Source of the DNA: Ferruginibacter sp.
GTDB lineage: Bacteria; Bacteroidota; Bacteroidia; Chitinophagales; Chitinophagaceae
DNA length: 64,000 bases
Reading direction: 5' to 3'
Assembly (NCBI GenBank): GCA_014379905.1
Contig: JACMKX010000142.1
Location: 53,387-117,386, forward strand
The translations under genes were made by a program, and so were the position numbers. This document shows positions 45,736 through 54,294 of this stretch, one piece after another. Each line of letters starts with the position of its first letter. The first letter of the stretch is position 1. The notes below the pieces were generated by a model. The model did not search any database, was not told the origin of the DNA, and was given only the letters and a program-made list of their open reading frames with translations.

Positions 45736-46188
45736 ATGTACCAGTTCCAGGGAAAAAATAAAGGAATTACAGAGCCTGCTGTTGATGTAATACTACAGCT
45801 ATTAACAGCCGCCCGGCAAGCCAGGCCTGATGCTGTTTTCATAACCAGTCTGCTGCAACAATACAGGGAACGTGGCGGACTAAGCAAAAAGCAACTGGAA
45901 GGCTTGCATTCCAAGGCAAGCAAGATAGAAGGAATGTCGGTTGCTCACCTGGCTACGTTGCAGGCCATTATTAATAAAAAACAAACACGCCATAAAAACG
46001 AAGCAACACCTGCTGTTAAAACGGTAGAAGAAGATACAGACGGACCGATGATCGATGAAATTTTAGAAAAATACCCGGCCCACAAGCGCCTGCTTTTTTT
46101 TAAATTGAAGACAGATAAAAAGGAAGTGTTAACCAATATTGAAAAAGAAGAGTTAAAGAAATTCCACAAAATCTTAATTAAATCTTAA
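45736..46188 (+). CDS. Hypothetical soluble protein
   Basis: A 150-residue, mostly helical protein with no signal peptide or membrane segment. The N-terminal half (YQFQGKNKGITEPAVDVILQ, then FITSLLQQYRERGGLSKKQLEGLHSK) and the C-terminal half (MIDEILEKYPAHKRLLFFKLKTDKKE) are charged helices joined by a short acidic linker. The start at 45736 is chosen because the -7 box covers the earlier ATG. I do not recognise the family. Confidence 0.75.
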   Translation: MYQFQGKNKGITEPAVDVILQLLTAARQARPDAVFITSLLQQYRERGGLSKKQLEGLHSKASKIEGMSVAHLATLQAIINKKQTRHKNEATPAVKTVEEDTDGPMIDEILEKYPAHKRLLFFKLKTDKKEVLTNIEKEELKKFHKILIKS

Positions 46189-46252
46189 AGCGCTTTCCGC
46201 ATTTTACCATGGCATGGTTTTCTCCTTTAGACAGTAACTAAACTTTGAAAAC

Positions 46253-46702
46253 ATGAAAAAGTTATTACTCCTGTTAAGTATTGCTTCTTTCGGTATTGGC
46301 GGAACAGCAATGGGGCAAAAAAAATCGAAAAAGAATTGCGATAACAACAATAAAAATTACAGTAAAAAATATGATCGCAATAATGACGACCAATATAATC
46401 GCAATGGCAGTTACAACAATAAGTACACAAGTAATGCTCCCCGCAAAGTAAGGGATGCATTTGAAAGAGATTACCCCAATGCTTCCAATGTAAGCTGGAC
46501 CAAAGAAAGGGGTGTATGGACAGTCAGCTTTAAAAGAAGTGGTTTGTTTGGTGGCAGTAATAGTGTAAGCTACCAGGCAAATGGCCAAAGGGTTAACACA
46601 AACAATAATGGTATTTTTGGTAGCAGGGATAATGACAGAACTGCAAAGGCCAATACACAAAAACGTTCCGGTGTGTTTGGAAAAACCAGGAACCAGCAGT
46701 AA
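46253..46702 (+). CDS. Secreted Asn/Lys-rich protein with PepSY-like segment
   Basis: A 149-residue exported protein (signal peptide, cleavage near GTAMGQ). Residues about 25-65 are a repetitive Asn/Lys/Tyr/Asp-rich stretch, likely unstructured. Residues about 65-100 (VRDAFERDYPNASNVSWTKE) look like a short PepSY/DUF2874-type domain, commonly found in Bacteroidota exported proteins. The C-terminus is again Asn/Arg-rich. No function is proposed. It is followed by a clear terminator. Confidence 0.72.
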   Translation: MKKLLLLLSIASFGIGGTAMGQKKSKKNCDNNNKNYSKKYDRNNDDQYNRNGSYNNKYTSNAPRKVRDAFERDYPNASNVSWTKERGVWTVSFKRSGLFGGSNSVSYQANGQRVNTNNNGIFGSRDNDRTAKANTQKRSGVFGKTRNQQ

Positions 46703-46725
46703 AATATCGTTTTATTTTGAGGGAT

Positions 46726-46755
46726 AAACCGCTTCGTATTACGGAGCGGTTTTTT
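46726..46755 (+). terminator. Terminator after the PepSY-like gene
   Basis: AAACCGCTTCGT pairs with ACGGAGCGGTTT (one wobble) around a 3-base loop, followed by T-rich sequence. Confidence 0.8.
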
Positions 46756-46829
46756 ATTTCCATTTATAGATAGGAATACATTTTTGAAAAATTTTATAAT
46801 TAACTTCCCCCTCTCCTAAAACTATTATT

Positions 46830-48362
46830 ATGAAGAAAAAGTTGATTTTACTAACAGCGGTTGTTTTATCTTTTACGGCAACACATGCACAGGATGCTGC
46901 GGCAACAGGCAAAATAAAAGAGCAGGGTTTAAAACAATCCAATGTGATGAATTATGCTTTTCAATTAACCGATGTAAGCGGCCCCAGGCTCACCAATTCG
47001 CCTGGTTACTTCAGGGCAGCCAATTGGGCAAAGGCTGAATTGGCCAAGTTAGGTTTAACCAATGCAGCACTCGAGCCCTGGGGTGATTTTGGCAAAGGCT
47101 GGGAACTAAAAAAAAGCTATATCGCTATGACGGCTCCCTATTACAGGCCGCTCATCGGCTTTCCAAAAACATGGACCAGGGGAACCAATGGTTTAAAAAG
47201 TGCAGAGATTATTGTTGTAAAAGCTGCTGATTCCGCAGCTTTGGAGGCCTATAAAGGAAAATTAAAGAACAAGATCGTTCTGTTATATCGCAACGATACA
47301 TTAAAACCAACTTACAAGGCTGATGCCGGAAGGCACAGTGATGCCGAACTTTCAAAAATGGCGGCGGCGGAAACGGATACTTCCCGTCGCAGGGGCAACC
47401 CGGCAAGAACCCTGATGGGTTCCCTGCCTATGGCAACAAGAGTAAGAAGACTTGCAGAAAAGGAGGAAGCCATTGCTGTATTAACCATGAGCCCCAGTGG
47501 TTTTCATGGAACACTGTTTGTTCAGGGTGGAGGGGCTTATGGCGCAACCGATCCTGAAAATTTTCCGGATATGATGATTGCTTTTGAAGATTATATGAGC
47601 CTGGTTCGTTTAGCAGAAGCGGGTGTGCCGGTGAAACTGGATATTGAAACACAAACAGAATTCTTTACAAAAGACATCAAAGGATATAATGTAATAGCTG
47701 AGATAAAAGGGACGGATCCCAAATTAAAAGAAGAAGTGGTAATGCTCGGCGGACATTTGGATAGCTGGCAGGGTTCCACCGGTGCCACAGACAATGCAGC
47801 CGGCTGCGCAGTGATGATGGAGGCCGTTCGAATAATACAACAAAGTGGTTTAAGGCCACGCCGCACCATTCGTATTGCCTTGTGGGGCGGGGAGGAACAG
47901 GGCCTGCATGGCAGCCGCAATTACGTAAAAAATCATTTTGCAGATCCGGCAACAATGCAGTTAAAACCCGAACACGGCAAAATTTCTGCTTATTATAATA
48001 TCGATAATGGTACGGGGAAAGTAAGGGGTATTTACCTGCAGAGCAATGATGCGGTGAGAAATATTTTTACTCAATGGCTAAAGCCATTTAATGATCTTGG
48101 CGCAGGCACCGTTACTATCAGCAATACCGGCGGCACCGATCACCAGGCCTTTGATGCTGTTGGTATCCCGGGCTTCCAGTTCATTCAGGATGAGATTGAA
48201 TACGATACCCGTACGCACCATACCAATATGGACAGTTACGATCATTTACAGGCAGAAGACCTTAAACAGGTGGCTACCATAGTAGCTTCTTTTGTTTACA
48301 ACAGCGCTAATCTTGAGGAAAAGTTACCAAGGAAAGCGTTGCCGGCGGCAAGAGGAAATTAA
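46830..48362 (+). CDS. M28 family zinc aminopeptidase/carboxypeptidase
   Basis: A 510-residue exported peptidase with a signal peptide (SFTATHAQ) and a PA-domain-like insert (about residues 120-260). The two-zinc M28 site is visible: GGHLDSW (His, Asp), TGATDNAAGCAVMMEA (Asp), WGGEEQGLHGSRNY (Glu-Glu) and, later, THHTNMDSYDHL (His), with a TGGTDHQAF ligand between. Such enzymes release amino acids from peptides. A hairpin and the IS remnant lie after its stop. Confidence 0.92.
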   Translation: MKKKLILLTAVVLSFTATHAQDAAATGKIKEQGLKQSNVMNYAFQLTDVSGPRLTNSPGYFRAANWAKAELAKLGLTNAALEPWGDFGKGWELKKSYIAMTAPYYRPLIGFPKTWTRGTNGLKSAEIIVVKAADSAALEAYKGKLKNKIVLLYRNDTLKPTYKADAGRHSDAELSKMAAAETDTSRRRGNPARTLMGSLPMATRVRRLAEKEEAIAVLTMSPSGFHGTLFVQGGGAYGATDPENFPDMMIAFEDYMSLVRLAEAGVPVKLDIETQTEFFTKDIKGYNVIAEIKGTDPKLKEEVVMLGGHLDSWQGSTGATDNAAGCAVMMEAVRIIQQSGLRPRRTIRIALWGGEEQGLHGSRNYVKNHFADPATMQLKPEHGKISAYYNIDNGTGKVRGIYLQSNDAVRNIFTQWLKPFNDLGAGTVTISNTGGTDHQAFDAVGIPGFQFIQDEIEYDTRTHHTNMDSYDHLQAEDLKQVATIVASFVYNSANLEEKLPRKALPAARGN

Positions 48363-48504
48363 GAATAAGATACACGGATACAACAGAGGAAAAGGATATA
48401 AAAGGATGACTTTATAGCATGAACAAAATTTTAAAGAGGCAGTCTCAGGATTGAGGCAGCCTCTTTTTATAGATTGCCAGTGGGTTTGTTCCCGCTTCAT
48501 TCGT

Positions 48505-48554
48505 ATCTTCTTCGTACCATCGGCGTTCTTTAACGCCGATGGTACGAAGAAGAT
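48505..48554. repeat. Perfect 23-base-pair inverted repeat inside the IS remnant
   Basis: The arms 48505-48527 and 48532-48554 are exact reverse complements with a 4-base loop (CTTT). The core is CGTACCATCGGCGTT. It is not a terminator (no T run) and has no obvious link to the transposase. Confidence 0.8.
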
Positions 48555-48715
48555 CAAAGCAAGTCAACATCCGGGTAGCGCATAAAAAGCCGCCGTCTCA
48601 ACACTAAATGAGCCGGTTTTTTATGGAATATGATTTTAGGGGGTAATTTCAGCAGTAATTTATTTTTAGGGCGAGCCAGGCGGTAAGAGCCGTAAAAAAC
48701 CTGCAAAAGGCAGTT

Positions 48716-48874
48716 TTATGCTGCTTTATTCATTTTGGAGAAGGCTCTTTTGCAAAGATTGTGTGTGAGGGATAATAACCCTGTTTCTACCGTTACTTTT
48801 TGCCCGCCACGGAGCATGAAGCGCCTGAACCAGTGGTTATTTTTTATGTTGGCGAACACTGGTTCTAATGGGGA
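48716..48874 (-). pseudogene. Transposase C-terminal fragment, 52 codons
   Basis: Minus-strand reading gives PLEPVFANIKNNHWFRRFML, then GGQKVTVETGLLSL and the end FSKMNKAA with a TAA at 48716-48718. The EPVF-NIK-N-FRRF-LRG-KV pattern is the C-terminal end of DDE transposases of the IS1182/IS5-like groups. An in-frame stop and then the IS end lie directly upstream, so the rest of the gene is gone. Confidence 0.75.
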
Positions 48875-48949
48875 TTACTAAATAAAAAAGAGGCTGACCC
48901 TTTTGAGACATCCTCTTTAAATTACCGACCAGCCTGTCAAAAACTGCTT

Positions 48950-49276
48950 TTAGTTATATTCCATCAATGTTAGAATCACATAGGGGTTAATAGAAAATTC
49001 ATTATTTAAATTTTGATCCAGTTCTCCCAGCCTAAGGTCAAGCATATGCTGTGTTTCATTGATCTCCCAAAGGATCAGGGGCTTTTCATTAATATCTGTA
49101 TCGCATATTTCCGGGAGCAATTCCGGCAACAGGCCATTCCAGCACATATTTACCACCTGCTCTTTTTGAGATAATTTCTTTGATAAAGGTGTTGCATTTT
49201 GCTCACAGTAGTCTCTTTTAAAAAAACTACTGTTGCTGTGCAGTAAAATTTCCTGGTTGAGGTTTATGTGTTTCAT
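48950..49276 (-). CDS. Hypothetical protein next to the IS remnant
   Basis: A 108-residue soluble acidic protein with an ATG start and no signal peptide. It contains CWNGLLPELLPEICDTDINE and ends in VILTLMEYN. No family recognised. It lies just outside the IS remnant with AT-rich flanks and could be a recently acquired orphan. Moderate doubt that it is translated. Confidence 0.45.
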   Translation of the reverse strand: MKHINLNQEILLHSNSSFFKRDYCEQNATPLSKKLSQKEQVVNMCWNGLLPELLPEICDTDINEKPLILWEINETQHMLDLRLGELDQNLNNEFSINPYVILTLMEYN

Positions 49277-49448
49277 ATAGGAGCGTTTAAGTGCTCATCC
49301 ATAAGATGTGTAAAAAGCAAAAAATTTATAGAAAGCAGTTATAAATTATTGTTAATGGATGTAGTGCCAATATTCCTTTTTTTAATATGTGCTTAACAGG
49401 CAGCGGCCTTCATGGCTTAGTTCTTGCCCTTTTAGTTGAAATTCGGGT

Positions 49449-49949
49449 ATGAAACCGGTTATTCGCACTAACTTTTTTATCGCACCACTGATCATTATAG
49501 GAGCATTGCTGCCTGGTTCATGCAGCACTGCACGACAAACAACGGGAACCAATGAACGGGTCTCAGCATCAATAGATAGCAGCCGGTGGACATTTACCGT
49601 GGAAACGGTAATGCCACAGCAAGGAATGACCCGGCAGCCGAATGGCACCTATTCTGTAATTTATAAAGACGGAAAATTGAATGTATACCTTCCGTATTTT
49701 GGCCGTGCTTTCAGCGGGGCAGATTTGTTGCAGGGTACCAATGCACTGGATTTTATTTCGAAGGATTTTGCTGTTGATAAGGAGGAACTGGGAACTGATA
49801 AATGGCGTATTAGCTTTAAGCCAAATGATCAACGACAGGTGCAAAGCATGACCTTTATCTTATTTAATAATGGCAGCGGATCATTGGATATTATTTTGAC
49901 CAACAGGTCACCAATTGGATATAGGGGCACTGTAAGCAAAAGCAAATAA
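49449..49949 (+). CDS. DUF4251 lipoprotein
   Basis: A 166-residue lipoprotein (LLPGSC lipobox near residue 25). The mature domain has the DUF4251 pattern: SRWTFTVETVMPQQGMTR, then YKDGKLNVYLPYFGRAF, and a C-terminal MTFILFNNGSGSLDIIL segment. The family is Bacteroidota-typical with no assigned function; the beta-rich fold suggests a ligand-binding or structural envelope role. Confidence 0.85.
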   Translation: MKPVIRTNFFIAPLIIIGALLPGSCSTARQTTGTNERVSASIDSSRWTFTVETVMPQQGMTRQPNGTYSVIYKDGKLNVYLPYFGRAFSGADLLQGTNALDFISKDFAVDKEELGTDKWRISFKPNDQRQVQSMTFILFNNGSGSLDIILTNRSPIGYRGTVSKSK

Positions 49950-50060
49950 TAAAAATCACAGATTTATTTGGACATTGAAAAATGAAATTCCCTTTCCCGA
50001 ACATGTTTTAACCCTTCTTGTGGCATCTTTGTACTTTCATTATACAAAAAATTAGCAAAC

Positions 50061-50897
50061 ATGAGTAAAGTATGGTTTATAACAGGATGTTCCACAGGCT
50101 TTGGAAGACACCTGGCACAGGAAGTATTGCAAAAGGGAGATAAGGTTGCAGTAACAGCACGCAATATTAATGATGTAAAAGATCTTTCGGATAAATACCC
50201 GGAAACCGCGTTTGCAATTACATTGGATGTGACAAAAACAGACCAGGTAACAGCAGCAGTACAGCAGGCTGTAGATAAATTTGGAACCATTGATGTGTTG
50301 GTGAACAATGCCGGTATTGGATATTTTGGTGCTATCGAAGAAAGTGAGGAAGCGGAGATCCGCCGCATGTTTGAAATAAATTTCTTTGGACTTGCAGCAG
50401 TAACAAAAGAAGTACTTCCAATTTTACGCAAACAACGCAAAGGGCATATAATCAATATTTCTTCTGTAGGCGGAAGTGTCGCTTTCCCTGGTGTTGGTAT
50501 GTACAATGCCACCAAGTTTGCCGTAACAGGTTATTCGGAATCGCTGGCAAAAGAACTGGCTCCGCTGGGTATTAAAGTAACGGTTATTGCACCAAGTGGT
50601 TTTCGCACAGATTGGGCTGGCCGTTCTGCCAATGATTCAAAGATTAAGATCAATGATTATCAAGCCACCGCACATACCAACCAGGGTACAATAAGGGGTT
50701 ACAGCGGTAACCAGCCCGGTGATCCGGTTAGGGCAGCACAGGCCATTATTAAAATTGTGGAAACAGCAGCTGCGCCGGTACGCTTGTTTTTAGGCGCAGG
50801 GGCTTTAAAAGGAATCAGGAATAAAATAGAAGAAATGAAAACAGATATTGATGCCTGGGAGGAAACAACGGTGTGGGCAGATAATCCAAAAAGCTAA
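50061..50897 (+). CDS. Short-chain dehydrogenase/reductase
   Basis: A 278-residue classical SDR. The NAD(P)-binding motif is TGCSTGFG near residues 7-14, then DVLVNNAGIGYFG (NNAG), Ser in the INISSVGG region, and catalytic YNATK. The substrate pocket segment after residue 180 is variable. It reduces or oxidises an alcohol/ketone, with substrate unknown. It is monocistronic, followed by a strong terminator. Confidence 0.93.
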   Translation: MSKVWFITGCSTGFGRHLAQEVLQKGDKVAVTARNINDVKDLSDKYPETAFAITLDVTKTDQVTAAVQQAVDKFGTIDVLVNNAGIGYFGAIEESEEAEIRRMFEINFFGLAAVTKEVLPILRKQRKGHIINISSVGGSVAFPGVGMYNATKFAVTGYSESLAKELAPLGIKVTVIAPSGFRTDWAGRSANDSKIKINDYQATAHTNQGTIRGYSGNQPGDPVRAAQAIIKIVETAAAPVRLFLGAGALKGIRNKIEEMKTDIDAWEETTVWADNPKS

Positions 50898-50904
50898 AAA
50901 TATT

Positions 50905-50934
50905 AAGAGCCGGTTTTTTTCGGCTCTTTTTTTA
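50905..50934 (+). terminator. Rho-independent terminator after the SDR gene
   Basis: AAGAGCCG pairs with CGGCTCTT across an 8-base T-rich loop, followed by seven T. Confidence 0.85.
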
Positions 50935-51058
50935 TCCCAAAGGCACAAAGATTCACAAAGGAGATCAGTTAAATCATGACGATCATGATCATCTGCCTTC
51001 CCGTTTTGCAGTATGCAAATCAAAAATACTTTAATCTTTTAATCTCTCCAATCCCGAT

Positions 51059-51799
51059 CTACAAGCCCAACACTTCTCTCATTTTCACATATCCTGTTCT
51101 GCTCACCGGCACTTGCGGCCCTGTTTTTAAAACAGCCACATAATTGTCTTTTTCATAAGGCTCAATTCGGGTGATCTGTTGCACATTTACAATATAAGAT
51201 CGGTGACTGCGCACAAATTGCTGTACCGGCAAACTTGTTTCAAAAAAACCCATCGTTTTTTTCTTCAGGAAATAACCTTCGGCTGTATGAATTTTCACAT
51301 ATTCGTCTGCAGCTTCCAGGTAAAAAATATCTGCTACAGGAATGATCTTAATTTTATTGCCATTTTTTACCACGATACGATCGCTTTGAACGGGCGACTG
51401 CGAAGCAGTTTCCAACAAAGCATTGGTATCCGGCTTTGCAATATTTGTTCGTTGCTCTTTCCATTTTTCAATGGCTTTATCAAAACGCTCCTGGCTGAAG
51501 GGTTTTAATAAATAATCGGTGGCATGTGCTTCAAAGGCCTTGATGGCATATTCATCAAAAGCGGTAGTGAAAATGATAGCTGGTGGCTGGTCCAGTAATT
51601 CCAGCATTTCAAACCCATTGATCTTAGGCATCTGTATATCTAAAAAAACAAGATCAGGTTGATGCTGCTGAATGGCTTTGATACCTTCAAACCCATCACC
51701 ACATTGTTGTACAATGTTTAAACCAGGATGCGCTTCCAGGTATTCGGCAACAACCGATCTTGCCAACGGTTCATCATCAATTAATATTACTTTACTCAT
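51059..51799 (-). CDS. LytTR-family response regulator
   Basis: A 246-residue regulator with an N-terminal receiver (DDEPLAR acidic pocket, phospho-acceptor Asp in LVFLDIQMP near residue 55, Thr/Lys switch) and a C-terminal LytTR DNA-binding domain (EAADEYVKIHTAEGYFL, then VRSHRSYIVNVQQI). The kinase gene upstream overlaps this start by 8 bases, so the pair is translationally coupled. It probably controls envelope genes. Confidence 0.95.
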   Translation of the reverse strand: MSKVILIDDEPLARSVVAEYLEAHPGLNIVQQCGDGFEGIKAIQQHQPDLVFLDIQMPKINGFEMLELLDQPPAIIFTTAFDEYAIKAFEAHATDYLLKPFSQERFDKAIEKWKEQRTNIAKPDTNALLETASQSPVQSDRIVVKNGNKIKIIPVADIFYLEAADEYVKIHTAEGYFLKKKTMGFFETSLPVQQFVRSHRSYIVNVQQITRIEPYEKDNYVAVLKTGPQVPVSRTGYVKMREVLGL

Positions 51800-52838
51800 T
51801 GATCGTTTGCGGAATTTTTAAAACGGTGGTAAATAAACTACCGGCTGTTTCGGTGTGTAATAAATTGGTTCTTGCAAAAAGCAGGTACAATCTTCGCTCA
51901 ATAGATTTAAGTCCAAAACCCACTCCCGTTCTGCTGCTGCTGGTTTCGGGGTCAAAGGGATTTTGAACAGTGATCAATAATTCGTTGTTGACTGCCGTTG
52001 CTTTTATATGAATATTGGTTGGTCCAATGGTATCGTACAAACCAAACTTAATAGCATTTTCTACGATCGGTTGTAATAACAACGCCGGCAATTTCATTTC
52101 CAATACAGCTTCCTCTTTTTCAACAATGGTATGCAGGCGGTTGCCAAAGCGAATGGTTTCGATATCGAGGTATAATTGCAAATGCTGTAACTCTTCGCCC
52201 AGGCTTATCCATTGCGTTTCATCTTTTTTTATTGTGCCTCTTAAAAACTCTGATAACTGCTGAACCATTTTTCGTGCTTCTTTGGGCTGGCTGCCTATTA
52301 AAGCATTAATGGAATTTAGGCTGTTGAATAAAAAGTGTGGTTGCAATTGCTGGCGTAGTTTAAACAGCTCTGCGTCTTTGGCCATTTTTTGTGCATCGGA
52401 TTTTCTGCCTGCCATATCCTCTTCATCCTGGTGCCTTCGCCAGATGATACAGATAAGCGCTACACAACTCAAAAACAAAAATGCCATGCTTGCCCTTATT
52501 CCAAAAGACCGGTTTAAAAAATAACTGTAATCTGCACCGTCGCCCTGTATCATTTGTAACACGCCCTTGCTGATCAAAACTGCACCAAGGCTTAACACTA
52601 AGCAAAGAATAAAAAAGTTGAAATAGCCCTTTCCTCCAGGCAGGTAAAAACGAAGGGTGGTGATGATGAGCAGGCATTTAAGTAATAAAAAAGCATTTGT
52701 TACAAGACTGTCTACAACGGCTGTTTGTAAAGGGAAGTTGTAAAAATAAAGCAGTAGCGTATGCTGCGTAAAAATAACCAGCCAGCAGAATATGAACAAT
52801 ATCCTGAAACGTTTTACAGAAAAGGGAGATGCTGCCAT
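51792..52838 (-). CDS. LytS-type sensor histidine kinase
   Basis: A 348-residue kinase with about four membrane helices in the first 145 residues, then a cytoplasmic His-kinase domain: LQPHFLFNSLNSINALIG (phospho-acceptor His), LLLQPIVENAIKFGLY (N box) and VGFGLKSIERRL (glycine box). The group partners LytTR regulators. It ends within the regulator start. DUF4288 and LiaF-like genes lie just upstream, so a four-gene envelope-sensing operon is likely. Confidence 0.93.
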   Translation of the reverse strand: MAASPFSVKRFRILFIFCWLVIFTQHTLLLYFYNFPLQTAVVDSLVTNAFLLLKCLLIITTLRFYLPGGKGYFNFFILCLVLSLGAVLISKGVLQMIQGDGADYSYFLNRSFGIRASMAFLFLSCVALICIIWRRHQDEEDMAGRKSDAQKMAKDAELFKLRQQLQPHFLFNSLNSINALIGSQPKEARKMVQQLSEFLRGTIKKDETQWISLGEELQHLQLYLDIETIRFGNRLHTIVEKEEAVLEMKLPALLLQPIVENAIKFGLYDTIGPTNIHIKATAVNNELLITVQNPFDPETSSSRTGVGFGLKSIERRLYLLFARTNLLHTETAGSLFTTVLKIPQTINE

Positions 52839-52839
52839 A

Positions 52840-53199
52840 CTATACCAGTATTAGTATTTCGTTGTGTTCGGTGCTGTTGATCAGTTTTGCTTTATTGTGA
52901 ATGAGATCCATGTATTCGTCTCCATCTTCCACTTCTTTTATTTTGGAGTAAATCTCTGCACCATCCAGTAATTCTTCCATGCGGTATAACTCACTCACAT
53001 TTACAAAAGTCCAGTGAACAGGTTGTTGGTGAATATTGTAAAAAGAATCTTCTTCTGTTTTGCCGTATTCAACGGCCTTATCAAAAGCATGTTGTTTATT
53101 GTTGGCGTTGATCAGCCGGAGCTGTTCATCAAACTGTGCAGTATGCTCTCCATTGCCGCAAACAATTTGAAATACTATTTTAGCAAGATACCAATTCAT
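52840..53199 (-). CDS. DUF4288 protein
   Basis: A 119-residue acidic soluble protein matching DUF4288: WYLAKIVFQIVCG, AFDKAVEYGKTEEDSF and HWTFVNVSELYRM. The function is unknown. Its stop lies 1 base before the kinase start, so co-expression with the two-component system is likely. It may be a regulator or an unrelated passenger. Confidence 0.82.
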   Translation of the reverse strand: MNWYLAKIVFQIVCGNGEHTAQFDEQLRLINANNKQHAFDKAVEYGKTEEDSFYNIHQQPVHWTFVNVSELYRMEELLDGAEIYSKIKEVEDGDEYMDLIHNKAKLINSTEHNEILILV

Positions 53200-53288
53200 A
53201 GTTGAATATTTTATAAGTCAATAGTCAGTGGATAATAGTCAATAGACCCGTCTTCAGTTTGGATAGAAATCCGGAATCTTACAATCTT

Positions 53289-54083
53289 TTAATAGCTTCT
53301 TATATCAATTCCGCCCATCAGTACGGTTCCTTTTATAACCAGTATTTTGTCAGGATTTTCCTGCAGGCCGGTGATTGGTCGTTTATCATCTATGCCACCA
53401 AAAATGGCTACGGCTTCCTGCTGAATATTCCAATCGGGAGGAACGATGAGTTTTGTGCCACCAAAAATGCAGGTAACTTCTAATACTACCCGGCCCTGTA
53501 TATCTGCTTTACTAAGGTTAAGTTCCGATCCGCCAAAAATATTGGTGAGTTCTCCGCCCCTGAAATTTTTGGACAAGTTGATTTTTTTGGAACCACTGAA
53601 AATATTGGTTGATTCAATTACATCTTCATTGGTAAAGCTGGCACCTCCTTCATCAAATGGTTGATCATAACTAACCGGGTTATTGGGATCCTCGTTGTTT
53701 TTATCCCATTTAGATTTGCACATTTTTGGTTTCAGTATAATGAACAAACCCACGGCGATAATGGCAATAGGCCAGATGTATCTTTTTATAGCCAGGTCAG
53801 GAAAATTTTCCATGAACAGGAATATAGAACCGATGATGATGGGAACAGCCCAGCCGCCGTCGCCGCGGAAGTTATGCTTGACGCCTACATACAAACCAAT
53901 GGTGATTAGAAGGGTTTTCCAGGAGAAAAGCCAGTTGGGTAATTCGGGATACATTTTATTGATTAAAAATGCGGAGCCGATCAGCACTAAAAATACACCT
54001 GTTATGACGCCCTCTTTTTCGTTACGTGATCTTCTGAAATTTTCTCTTGTGAATCGCCTGTTGCTATCGGGTAACTGTTGCAT
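53289..54083 (-). CDS. LiaF-like envelope stress protein
   Basis: A 264-residue membrane protein with three or four N-terminal helices (GVITGVFLVLIGSAFLINKM, then WAVPIIIGSIFLFM and YIWPIAIIAVGLFIIL) and a C-terminal LiaF/YvqF-like beta domain (INLSKNFRGGELTNIFGG, then CIFGGTKLIVPPDW). In Firmicutes LiaF inhibits the LiaRS kinase, and here the LytS/LytTR pair follows, so an analogous brake on the kinase is plausible. This is the first gene of the four-gene set. Confidence 0.85.
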   Translation of the reverse strand: MQQLPDSNRRFTRENFRRSRNEKEGVITGVFLVLIGSAFLINKMYPELPNWLFSWKTLLITIGLYVGVKHNFRGDGGWAVPIIIGSIFLFMENFPDLAIKRYIWPIAIIAVGLFIILKPKMCKSKWDKNNEDPNNPVSYDQPFDEGGASFTNEDVIESTNIFSGSKKINLSKNFRGGELTNIFGGSELNLSKADIQGRVVLEVTCIFGGTKLIVPPDWNIQQEAVAIFGGIDDKRPITGLQENPDKILVIKGTVLMGGIDIRSY

Positions 54084-54294
54084 GGTTGATAATTTTCATC
54101 AAAACTATGGCGGGGCGAATTGTTTTGCAATAGCATAGAAGCTATTAGGCTGCTAAAAGCAGGTAAACTGCGGAAAAAAGGGGGCGAAAACGGATCGGGA
54201 TGGAAGGATTAATGAAGGGTAGGATGGTTGGTGTAAATCTACCATTAAGCATCCGTATCCCTATATTCATGAATTAGTTCATTAATTGTGGTTA

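Larger units (their letters stand above)
48431..48920. mobile_element. Degenerate insertion-sequence remnant, possibly IS1182-type
   Basis: A 490-base element with inverted ends. The left end (48431-48468) and right end (48884-48920, inverted) share TTAAAGAGG, GTCTCA and CAGCCTCTTTTT in the same order. Inside are the C-terminal piece of a transposase on the minus strand and a perfect 23-base-pair hairpin. The right end abuts the transposase fragment within 10 bases, so the 5' part of the transposase is deleted. The family label comes from the transposase tail style and is tentative. No clear target duplication is seen. Confidence 0.65.

Noticed and set aside
49449..54083. Defence island
   Set aside because: The neighbours are SDR, DUF4251 and two-component genes; no restriction, toxin or nuclease clusters.
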